A DNA stretch of 64,000 bases from DRGT01 sp035685445 (GTDB lineage Archaea; Thermoproteota; Nitrososphaeria; Nitrososphaerales; Nitrosopumilaceae), in contig DASSAK010000008.1 in the NCBI GenBank assembly GCA_035685445.1, positions 1-64,000 on the forward strand, in the 5' to 3' direction. Positions 16,689 to 24,451 of this stretch are shown piece after piece (position 1 is the stretch's first letter; each line of letters begins with the position of its first letter). Below the pieces are notes generated by a model. That model worked only from the letters and a program-made list of their open reading frames with translations, was not told the origin of the DNA and did no database searches. Position numbers and translations under genes: made by a program.

Positions 16689-17507
16689 ATGACATCAAGT
16701 CCTGCAGTATTAGATTCTGACTTTAGATATATTGATAAAAAAGGAAACTTAATGAAAACTCGCACAGAATTATCAATTGCACAAATGCTTTCCTTTTTAG
16801 AACAAGATTATGAATATAATTATGAGCTAAAAATTAATGGAAAGCAAGTTGTAGTAGATTTTAAAACAAACAATGGATTGATTGAAGTAATTGATAATGA
16901 GGATGACATAAAAAAATACAGAGATATCAAAGAACTTTCTCCAGAAACAAAAATTATGGCAATTGGTCATCCAAAATATTCCGCACAAATAAGTGAGCTT
17001 GAAGAGATTGTGTTCTATGATAAAAAAAGTCCTCAAACAGGATCTATCTTCATTGAAGATCCTGCATTTGCATTTGATTATGCACACATTCTTCCACTAG
17101 TAGAAAAATGTTCAATTCTTCATGGACATACATCTTCTGTAATGGTTGAGCTAGTAGGACAAATGAAAAATAATCTGTTAATTGATTTTGGTGAAGCAAA
17201 ACAAATTATCAAAAATGTTCTTGGTGCATTTGATCATAAATTTTTCATAAACAGAAAATATCTGAAAAATGAAGATGGTTCTCACTACCAAATAACATTT
17301 GAAGGGCCCAAAGGAATGTTTGATTTACAAGTTCCAAAAAATACAACATACCTCTTAGAAGGAGAAGCAACTGTTGAAAATTTATCAACTGAGCTCATAA
17401 AACTACTTGCACCAAAATTACCAGCAAATGTTGAAGCAGTTGGAGTATACATTTACGAAGGAAACAACAAAGGTGCTCACATTATATCAAAGCTAGACAA
17501 ACAATAA
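16689..17507 (+). CDS. nuclease-fold-like domain fused to 6-pyruvoyltetrahydropterin synthase/QueD family
   Basis: Residues 122-272 are a PTPS/QueD domain: FDYAH (H133), C141, HGH (H145/H147) as zinc and catalytic residues, LLIDFGEAKQ, DHKFFIN and a terminal YIYEGNNKGA. Residues 20-110 (RTELSIAQMLSFLEQDYEY, VVVDFKTNNGLIEVID) resemble a PD-(D/E)XK core, with D57 and E66 but no Lys after E. This half is probably inactive. The gene follows PCD and precedes valS by 4 bp. It likely makes a tetrahydropterin or carboxy-tetrahydropterin; which one is unclear. Confidence 0.85.
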   Translation: MTSSPAVLDSDFRYIDKKGNLMKTRTELSIAQMLSFLEQDYEYNYELKINGKQVVVDFKTNNGLIEVIDNEDDIKKYRDIKELSPETKIMAIGHPKYSAQISELEEIVFYDKKSPQTGSIFIEDPAFAFDYAHILPLVEKCSILHGHTSSVMVELVGQMKNNLLIDFGEAKQIIKNVLGAFDHKFFINRKYLKNEDGSHYQITFEGPKGMFDLQVPKNTTYLLEGEATVENLSTELIKLLAPKLPANVEAVGVYIYEGNNKGAHIISKLDKQ

Positions 17508-17511
17508 GGAA

Positions 17512-19827
17512 ATGGAGCCAAAAATCCAAGAGAAAGCTTGGAATCCTGAATTAGAATTAAAGATATTAAAACAATGGGAAGGATCTCACCTTTACGATTT
17601 TGTTCCTCAAGAAGAGAATTTTACGATAGATACTCCACCTCCATATCCCTCAGGACGTCCTTGGCACATTGGTGCAGCAGCTCATTATGCTCAAATTGAT
17701 ATGATTGCAAGAACCGCAAGGATGGATGGAAAAAATGTATTTTTTCCACTTGGAATTGATAGAAACGGGTTACCGGTAGAGCTTTACACAGAAAAAAAGC
17801 ACAATATAAGAATGCGTGAAACAGAACGCGGGAAATTTCTAGAGCTTTGTAAAGAAGCGCTTGATGATTTAGAAGCAGAAATGATACAAATCATGAAAAA
17901 TCTTGGTCTTAGTGGTGATTTAGAAAATCATTACAGAACAGATTCAGAAGAATATCGTGCATTAACTCAAGCCACATTCATTGATTTGTGGAATAAAGGA
18001 ATGATTTACCTTGCAGATAGACCAAACAACTATGATTGGGTTTCAGGAACAACAATTGCCGACGCCGAAATCACATATTTGGATATTCCAACAAAACTTG
18101 TTTACATGAAATTTCAAGTAAAAGATTCTGATAAAACAATCATAATTGCAAGTACAAGGCCAGAACTTTTGTGTGCATGCAAAACAATTATTGTTAATGA
18201 AGAAGATGAAAGATACACTGATTTAATTGGAAAAAAGGTAATAGTTCCAATTTCAAATCAAGAAGTTGAAATTAAAACCCATCATTCTGCTCAAAAAGAA
18301 TTTGGGTCAGGAGCAGTAATGGTTTGTAGCTATGGTGACCATAACGACGTTGCATTATTCAGAGAATTCAAACTAGAAGAAGTTATTGCGATTGGATTAG
18401 ATGGAAGAATGACCGAGGCTGCTGGCAAATATGCAACACTTAGACCAAAACAAGCTAGAACAAAAATTATTGAAGATTTAGAACAAAAAGGATTCTTAGA
18501 AAAAGTTGAAGATATTGTACATAGAACTCCAGTATCTGAAAGAAGTAAAAACCCAATTGAAATTATTCCAATGGAAGAATATTATCTAAAACAATTAGAT
18601 TCAGTTGAAAAAATGAAAAAGTTGGGAAGTGAAATTGAATTTTTCCCATCAATGCATAAACAAATTCTAATGAACTGGCTTGACTCAATTAATATTGATT
18701 GGCCAATATCAAGAAGGAGATACTATGGTACGGAAATTCCTATTTGGTATTGTAAAAATTGTTCAGAACCACATGTACCAAAACCTGGAAAATATTACAA
18801 ACCATGGATGGAAGATTCTCCAATAAAACAGTGCAAAAAATGCCAATCTTCAGAATTTGTAGGAGAAGAAAGAACATTTGATACATGGATGGATTCAAGT
18901 ATTTCTCCTCTTTTTGTTTCAAGATATTCCAAAGATGATGATTTTTTTGAAAAAACATATCCTGCGACAATTAGACCGCAAGCAAAAGACATAGTTCGCA
19001 CATGGTTGTATTACACACTTCTTAGATGTGAACAACTGACTGGAAAAAAACCGTGGGCTAAAGCATGGATTATGGGATATGGTCTTGATGAAAAAGGAAT
19101 GAAGATGAGTAAAAGTAAAGGAAATGCAATTGATCCTCTTCCAGTAATTCAAAAAATGGGAGCAGATACATTTCGATTTTGGAGTGCAAGTGAGATTAAT
19201 CATGGATATGATTTTAGATGCAATGAACAAAAGATTGAATCTACAAAAAAATTTCTTAGTAAGCTTTGGAATGTTTCAAGATTTTTGTCTAGTTTTCCTG
19301 TAATTGATTCTGCAAATCCCACTAGTACTGACAGGTGGCTTTTATCAGAGCTTGACAAACTTGTTGATGAGTGCAAGAAAGGTTACAAAGACTACAACTT
19401 TTTTGTTCCAGCCATTGCACTTCGAGAATTTACTTGGAATGTTTTTGCTGCACACTATATTGAAATGGTAAAGGCAAGAGCATATGGCATTGGATTTTCA
19501 GAACAAGAAAAAAATGGTGCGATATACACACTTCACAAAACACTATCAACAATTTTGAAACTGTTAGCTCCAATCACTCCATTCATCACAGACTATTTGT
19601 GGCAGATTCTGTATTCTAAGCAAAGTATTCACAAAGAATTACAAGTAGAAAAAGAATCGTGTGAAGACCTAACAAAACTTACCCAAGAAATTACTGAATT
19701 TAATTCCAAGGTTTGGAATGAAAAAAAGGCAAAAAACCTTTCATTAAAAGACTCGATTTCTATTCCTATTCCTGAAAATTTATCACAGTTTGAAAAAGAT
19801 TTGAAATCTATGCACAATCTAAAATAA
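17512..19827 (+). CDS. valS: valyl-tRNA synthetase
   Basis: The class I synthetase carries the HIGH-equivalent WHIGAA after PPPYPSG, the DRNGLPVE segment, an editing domain with STRPELLCACK, a zinc-ribbon pair (CKNC...CKKC, about residues 422-445), and KMSKSKGNA (about 530). At 771 residues it is close to other archaeal ValS, without the C-terminal coiled coil. It begins 4 bp after the pterin fusion gene, so they are probably cotranscribed. Confidence 0.95.
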   Translation: MEPKIQEKAWNPELELKILKQWEGSHLYDFVPQEENFTIDTPPPYPSGRPWHIGAAAHYAQIDMIARTARMDGKNVFFPLGIDRNGLPVELYTEKKHNIRMRETERGKFLELCKEALDDLEAEMIQIMKNLGLSGDLENHYRTDSEEYRALTQATFIDLWNKGMIYLADRPNNYDWVSGTTIADAEITYLDIPTKLVYMKFQVKDSDKTIIIASTRPELLCACKTIIVNEEDERYTDLIGKKVIVPISNQEVEIKTHHSAQKEFGSGAVMVCSYGDHNDVALFREFKLEEVIAIGLDGRMTEAAGKYATLRPKQARTKIIEDLEQKGFLEKVEDIVHRTPVSERSKNPIEIIPMEEYYLKQLDSVEKMKKLGSEIEFFPSMHKQILMNWLDSINIDWPISRRRYYGTEIPIWYCKNCSEPHVPKPGKYYKPWMEDSPIKQCKKCQSSEFVGEERTFDTWMDSSISPLFVSRYSKDDDFFEKTYPATIRPQAKDIVRTWLYYTLLRCEQLTGKKPWAKAWIMGYGLDEKGMKMSKSKGNAIDPLPVIQKMGADTFRFWSASEINHGYDFRCNEQKIESTKKFLSKLWNVSRFLSSFPVIDSANPTSTDRWLLSELDKLVDECKKGYKDYNFFVPAIALREFTWNVFAAHYIEMVKARAYGIGFSEQEKNGAIYTLHKTLSTILKLLAPITPFITDYLWQILYSKQSIHKELQVEKESCEDLTKLTQEITEFNSKVWNEKKAKNLSLKDSISIPIPENLSQFEKDLKSMHNLK

Positions 19828-20520
19828 TCATACTCTCATTATTCCATTTGAAATAAGATATTGAATGCCTGAAACAAAATCAGTATCTCCAATTAATCCG
19901 TCTGCCCACCAGCCAGCATTATTTTTAATCCATGATGGGATCTCTTGTGAAGTTCCCAATCCTGATTGAGTTGGAGGAATCATGATAATATCTTCAGTAA
20001 TCAGATATTCTATTCCAGAAACAAAATCAGTATCTTGAATCTGTCCAGTTGCCCACCAGCCAGCATTATTTCTAACCCAATTTGGAATTTCAATGTCTAC
20101 AATACCAATATCTCCAAGTGCGTTAGTACCTATAATTTCAAAAATTGTGTCTCCTGCAAAGAAAGGTATGAGCAAGGTTCTAGAGCTACCGTCCGATTCT
20201 AATTCGATGTAATCAGTTTCAAAACCATCAATTAGAATAAAGAAAATGTCATCAGTTCCATCATATCGTGCATCTAAGAGTTGTCTTGGAATAGTTATTT
20301 CCAAAGTTCCATCAAATGCGGTGTCAACAAATACCATGAGCTCAACAAAGTCTGGATCCAAATACATTGATTCTACTGTTCCGCCATCTACAACATAAGA
20401 TACATCGTATTGCTCAACAGAAATTATTCCAGAATCAGCAAAAGATGAATTTATTGGGATAGTAAGAATAAGAGATAGGGAAAATGCCAAAACAAATGTA
20501 GTCTGCCCCTTTTTGATCAT
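19828..20520 (-). CDS. secreted protein with NNAGWW tandem repeats
   Basis: An N-terminal signal segment (about residues 8-28) is followed by a beta-rich domain. Two C-terminal repeats of about 36-40 residues then follow, each with the pattern IPxWIxNNAGWWA/D, DTDFVSGI, YLI. The repeat is common in surface proteins of ammonia-oxidising archaea, probably with an extracellular structural or binding role. The stop is 1 bp from valS and the start touches the stop of the next secreted gene at 20520, so those two are one operon. Confidence 0.83.
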   Translation of the reverse strand: MIKKGQTTFVLAFSLSLILTIPINSSFADSGIISVEQYDVSYVVDGGTVESMYLDPDFVELMVFVDTAFDGTLEITIPRQLLDARYDGTDDIFFILIDGFETDYIELESDGSSRTLLIPFFAGDTIFEIIGTNALGDIGIVDIEIPNWVRNNAGWWATGQIQDTDFVSGIEYLITEDIIMIPPTQSGLGTSQEIPSWIKNNAGWWADGLIGDTDFVSGIQYLISNGIMRV

Positions 20521-21977
20521 TAGTCGTCGTCTTCCTCATCGTCGTCATCGTCATCTTCGTCATCTAGATCATCATCTAGATCATCTTCGACTTCGATTTC
20601 TGTAGCAACTAAATTCCCATCAATCTTTACAGCATCTATTTCTACTTCAAGGCCCTCTAAATTACTTAAATCAAATCCTTCATCAAATTCAGTGTCATCA
20701 TTTACTGAAACCTCTATGTTGCCATCTTCAGTTTCAACTATTAACGAATCTTCTCCAACTGAACCTACTATACCCTTAATTTCAATTTCATCGTCTACAT
20801 CATCTTCATCATCGTGAATTGCTTCATAATCTGTAATTGAAGTAATAGAAGGAGATATGTTAGTAACTACTACACTTCCTTCTCCACTTAAGAACCATTG
20901 ATGAATGATTTTGCTTTGAGGACTGTGCATTGTCACAATGACGTCATCATGATCTTCTTCAAGAGTTCTAAGTACTGTATCAGATGAAACAAATGCCTTT
21001 AATCCTGGAACGGAACCTCCATTTCCATCATCCAAACTTGCTATAATGACTAAACCATTCTTATCTCCACCAGGTCCATTTGAAGTTGTTCTCGCTTTTC
21101 CAAATTTACAGGAATAAGAATTTTCGCCACCATCACCTATGTCACAATCTGTTACTTTGAATTTCATTGTACCTCTTGAATCAGTTGAAGAAGATGTAAC
21201 TAATGTGATGGAACCTGAAAATTCTAAAGGTTCTGATGGTTGTCCAATTGGTTCAGCAGTTAATGAATCAAATGTTAATTCAAATTGTCTTAAGGATCCT
21301 TCATCTTCTATAAATTCATCAAAGTACTCACCACTTTGAACTTTCTCTAGAATTTTTTGCATTCGTTTGTTTTGTTTTTCTTTAAATTTGTCAGCAAACT
21401 TCTGAGCTTTTTCCATGAATTTTTGTTCTAATTTTGCACGTTTTTCTTCTAGTTTGGCTAGTTTGTTAGCTTTCCAAAATTCATATTCGTCTAAAACTAC
21501 ATCGCCTTCGGCATCACATTCTCCAACTGAATCACCATGAGCAACATGTGCCTTTACAGCAGGTGTACCAACAACTATAGTACGATAATTGTCAGGATTT
21601 CCTCGGGGGATATGACAAATTGCTGTAGTTTTACTTGAATAATCAATTTCTACATGGTCACCAAATTCTTCAATGTCATCATTCTCATCGTAATCTTCTA
21701 ATTTCTTAGCTTTTTCTTCTAATTTTTTAAGTTCTCTGTCATACTTTGCTTTTTGTTTCTCTTCTAGTTTCTTTGCTTTTTCTTCTAGTCTTTTAATTTC
21801 ACGATCATACTTTTCTTTTAATTTCTCTTTTTGTTTTTCAGCTCTTTCTTTAGCTTTTTCAGCTTTATCTTTTTGTTTATCACTATCTCCAAAGGCATTA
21901 AAATCACCAATTGAGCTAGGAAATCCAATAAGTAAAACAAGCATTAGAAATACTGCGGGGACTAGTTTTCCCTTCAT
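20520..21977 (-). CDS. secreted coiled-coil protein with DUF5666-like domain and poly-Asp tail
   Basis: From MKGKLVPAVFLMLVLL (signal) the protein goes to a long Glu/Lys/Arg coiled coil. A CHIPRGNPDNYRTI-(x)n-AHVAHGDSVGEC motif follows, then more coiled coil, a beta domain, a DUF5666-like barrel (IEIKGIVGSVGEDSLIVETE) and a run of about 20 Asp/Glu. I chose ATG 21977, 45 bp into the open frame, because it gives a clean signal peptide and a TTTTATGC-like box lies about 28 bp upstream. Acidic tails may bind calcium. The role is unknown. Confidence 0.8.
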   Translation of the reverse strand: MKGKLVPAVFLMLVLLIGFPSSIGDFNAFGDSDKQKDKAEKAKERAEKQKEKLKEKYDREIKRLEEKAKKLEEKQKAKYDRELKKLEEKAKKLEDYDENDDIEEFGDHVEIDYSSKTTAICHIPRGNPDNYRTIVVGTPAVKAHVAHGDSVGECDAEGDVVLDEYEFWKANKLAKLEEKRAKLEQKFMEKAQKFADKFKEKQNKRMQKILEKVQSGEYFDEFIEDEGSLRQFELTFDSLTAEPIGQPSEPLEFSGSITLVTSSSTDSRGTMKFKVTDCDIGDGGENSYSCKFGKARTTSNGPGGDKNGLVIIASLDDGNGGSVPGLKAFVSSDTVLRTLEEDHDDVIVTMHSPQSKIIHQWFLSGEGSVVVTNISPSITSITDYEAIHDDEDDVDDEIEIKGIVGSVGEDSLIVETEDGNIEVSVNDDTEFDEGFDLSNLEGLEVEIDAVKIDGNLVATEIEVEDDLDDDLDDEDDDDDDEEDDD

Positions 21978-22051
21978 TCTACGTTCAAAGTCCCCAAATT
22001 GCATAAAACCATTGCTAAGCAATCATCAGATTCATGGAAATGCAGACAAGA

Positions 22052-22672
22052 CTAGTTTTCTTTTGTTTTTGTCATATTCAAAAAATACATGTGTAAAGAA
22101 ACATCGGGTGTAAGTTCTGGATGAAAGGCAGTTGCCAAAATATTATCCTGTTTTACTGCAACAATTTCATCATTAAATTTTGAAATTGTTTCAACATTGT
22201 CTCCAACTTCGATAATTGTTGGTGCACGAATAAAAACTCCGTTAAATTTTGGAATATTTATCGGATCCATCTGTACATTTGCTTCAAAGGATTCTTTTTG
22301 CCTGCCAAAAGAGTTTCTTTCCACTTGTACATCAAGTAGATCTAACAATGGTTGATCAGTTGCACCGACAATTCGATCTTTTGCTTCTTTTGACAGCAAA
22401 ATCAGACCAGCACAAATTCCAAACACTGGCATTCCTGCTTCAATTTTTTCCTTAATTTTTTTCAAAGAACCGTTGATTAATGATAGTTGTCCAATCATTG
22501 TACTCTCCCCACCCGGAATTATTAGTCCATCAAGTTCTGAAATTTGTTCAGGGGTTTTGACGGCTTGTACTTTTCCATTAATTTCTAAATTTTCTAAAGC
22601 AATTTGTGTTGAACGAATGTTTTCTGCTACATCACCTTGAACTGCTAAAACTCCAATGTTTAATTCACTCAT
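22052..22672 (-). CDS. pdxT: pyridoxal 5'-phosphate synthase glutaminase subunit
   Basis: PdxT hydrolyses glutamine and passes ammonia to PdxS. The 206 residues show the N-terminal GVLAVQGDV, oxyanion PGGESTMI, nucleophile GICAGLILL (Cys about 87) and FHPELT with His and Glu of the triad. Its ATG overlaps the pdxS stop by 4 bp. Confidence 0.96.
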   Translation of the reverse strand: MSELNIGVLAVQGDVAENIRSTQIALENLEINGKVQAVKTPEQISELDGLIIPGGESTMIGQLSLINGSLKKIKEKIEAGMPVFGICAGLILLSKEAKDRIVGATDQPLLDLLDVQVERNSFGRQKESFEANVQMDPINIPKFNGVFIRAPTIIEVGDNVETISKFNDEIVAVKQDNILATAFHPELTPDVSLHMYFLNMTKTKEN

Positions 22673-23637
22673 ACTGTACTTCCACGTTCCTGCATTCTTA
22701 ATTCTAATTTATCAACATCTAATCCTAACATTGATTGTCTTTCATCAATCATTTTTTGTGCTTCTTTTACTTTGTCTGGTTCTTCCCAGAATGTTGTTGC
22801 AAGAACTACTGCTCTTGCTCTTTCTTTTGCATCATCAGCTTTGAAAATTCCTGAACCGACAAAAATTCCATCACAACCTAGTGACATCAAATATGCTGCG
22901 TCGGCTGGTGTTGCAATTCCACCTGCAGCAAAATTAACAACAGGTAATCTTCCAATCTTTGCAGTTTCTTTTACAAGATCATATGAAACATGAAATTCTC
23001 TTGCCATCTTTACAAGGTCTTGTTCATCACCAGAATCATAAATTGATTTGATTGCTCTAAGTTCGTCATTTACTTTTTTGATATGAGTTACAGCTTCTGC
23101 AACATTTCCTGTACCAGGTTCTCCTTTTGTTCTAATCATTGCAGCACCTTCCTCTACTCTACGTAATGCTTCTGCAAGTGAGCGTGCACCGTTAACAAAT
23201 GGAGTTGTAAAATCCCATTTCCAAATATGATGATTTTCATCAGCTGGTGTTAAAACTTCTGACTCATCAATCATGTCAACATCAGTTTCAGCAAGAACTC
23301 TTGCTTCATACACATGTCCAATCCTACATTTTGCCATAACAGGAATTGTTACTGAATCCATAATATCTTGAATAACTCTAATGCTTGCTGTTCTTGCAAC
23401 CCCACCAGCTGCTCTAACGTCAGAAGGAAGTTTATCTAAGACCATTACTGAAACTGCGCCAGCTTCTTCAGCAATCTGAGCTTGTTCAACTGTTGTTACA
23501 TCCATAACAACTCCATTTTTTAGCATGTGAGCAAAACCACGCTTTACAGTCGAAGTGCCACGAATAACCGAAGTGGAATCTATATTTTCATTAACTATAC
23601 CTGTTGCAGTTTTTATATCACCAGAAAGCGGAATCAT
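22669..23637 (-). CDS. pdxS: pyridoxal 5'-phosphate synthase lyase subunit
   Basis: PdxS makes PLP from ribulose/ribose 5-phosphate, glyceraldehyde 3-phosphate and ammonia in a 12-mer complex with PdxT. The 322 residues include the GFAHMLKNGVVMDVTT start, MVLDKLPSDVRAAGGVAR, the catalytic Lys region VMAKCRIGH and VNFAAGGIATPADAA. Its sugar substrates come from the pentose pathway genes at 58886-62192. Confidence 0.97.
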   Translation of the reverse strand: MIPLSGDIKTATGIVNENIDSTSVIRGTSTVKRGFAHMLKNGVVMDVTTVEQAQIAEEAGAVSVMVLDKLPSDVRAAGGVARTASIRVIQDIMDSVTIPVMAKCRIGHVYEARVLAETDVDMIDESEVLTPADENHHIWKWDFTTPFVNGARSLAEALRRVEEGAAMIRTKGEPGTGNVAEAVTHIKKVNDELRAIKSIYDSGDEQDLVKMAREFHVSYDLVKETAKIGRLPVVNFAAGGIATPADAAYLMSLGCDGIFVGSGIFKADDAKERARAVVLATTFWEEPDKVKEAQKMIDERQSMLGLDVDKLELRMQERGSTV

Positions 23638-23661
23638 GATTCTAATCCATCAAATGGCTAT

Positions 23662-24195
23662 TTATTCTATTAATTGAGAAATTATCTGATCTAGTTCAGC
23701 TTCTACCATAGTAATGATTGGAGGAACAAATTTCTCAGTTGCGTTTTGTTCAGGCCAATGAATTTGCTTTACTTGACCATTAAGCATTATCTTTAATGAA
23801 GATTTTTGATATTCTGTTACATTTTCATTTACTGGAAAAGATTCTGTTGGAATTGATATGAATCCGGTTTCTTTAATCAATGCAGTGAGTTTTTTCATTC
23901 TTTCTTCATCAAGTTTAAAAAATTTATCAGGTTTTGTGACTCCTTCTTCTGTTACAGTGTATCTAACATCACCATTGTTTTGAATTGATAAAATTTCACT
24001 TTTCTGAGCACCAACTCTCTCAGTTACACCAAATGAGACTTCTTTGAGTTGATGTTTTGTATATTCAATCTCAATTTTATCATTAGGATTTGCAGCTGAA
24101 AAAGGAATTTCAGGTTGTGAAATTAAAGATATTCCAATTAATATTGCAAAAATAACAGGAATCGCGCCTACAATGAGTATAACTGGTTTTACCAT
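23662..24195 (-). CDS. membrane-anchored protein of unknown function
   Basis: One N-terminal hydrophobic helix (residues 4-26) is followed by an external beta-rich domain of about 150 residues with no Cys. The family is not recognised. The sequence runs in the same direction as pdxST, 24 bp upstream of pdxS, so it may share transcription with it. Confidence 0.7.
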   Translation of the reverse strand: MVKPVILIVGAIPVIFAILIGISLISQPEIPFSAANPNDKIEIEYTKHQLKEVSFGVTERVGAQKSEILSIQNNGDVRYTVTEEGVTKPDKFFKLDEERMKKLTALIKETGFISIPTESFPVNENVTEYQKSSLKIMLNGQVKQIHWPEQNATEKFVPPIITMVEAELDQIISQLIE

Positions 24196-24283
24196 GATTA
24201 GTCTTTATGTTCTTCGCGTTTAATTCGCAAATAAATCTTGGTAAAAATAACTTAAAATCCTACGATTTTTTTTGTTTGTTTGT

Positions 24284-24436
24284 GGGGTCGTAGCCTAGCC
24301 TGGTAGGGCGACAGTGTCTACGAAATAGATCACCGCTAAGGGCTCCAGAGGTTAAACTAAGCTACTGATGAAAAGATGATGTAAGTTTGGAGCTGTAGTG
24401 ACCCGTAGGTCGCCGGTTCGATTCCGGTCGGCCCCA
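24284..24436 (+). tRNA. tRNA-Trp (CCA) with two introns
   Basis: The acceptor stem GGGGTCG/CGGCCCC and T arm GCCGG-TTCGATT-CCGGT are clear, but the span is 153 nt. Removing 24313-24339 (27 nt) and 24350-24401 (52 nt) gives an anticodon stem AC+GGG/CCCGT and loop CTCCAGA with anticodon CCA, and a mature tRNA of 74 nt. The second intron is at the canonical 37/38-38/39 site. The first is in the anticodon stem between positions 28 and 29. The 52-nt intron holds an AAACT/AGTTT helix and GGAG able to pair with CTCC of the exon, as expected for a splicing bulge-helix-bulge. Exact junctions are inferred. Confidence 0.85.
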
Positions 24437-24451
24437 CGTTATTTTTTAAGA

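Noticed and set aside
20520..20590. GAT/GTC-rich repeat as a tandem repeat or CRISPR-like element
   Set aside because: It encodes the poly-Asp/Glu tail of the secreted protein; no regular spacers.
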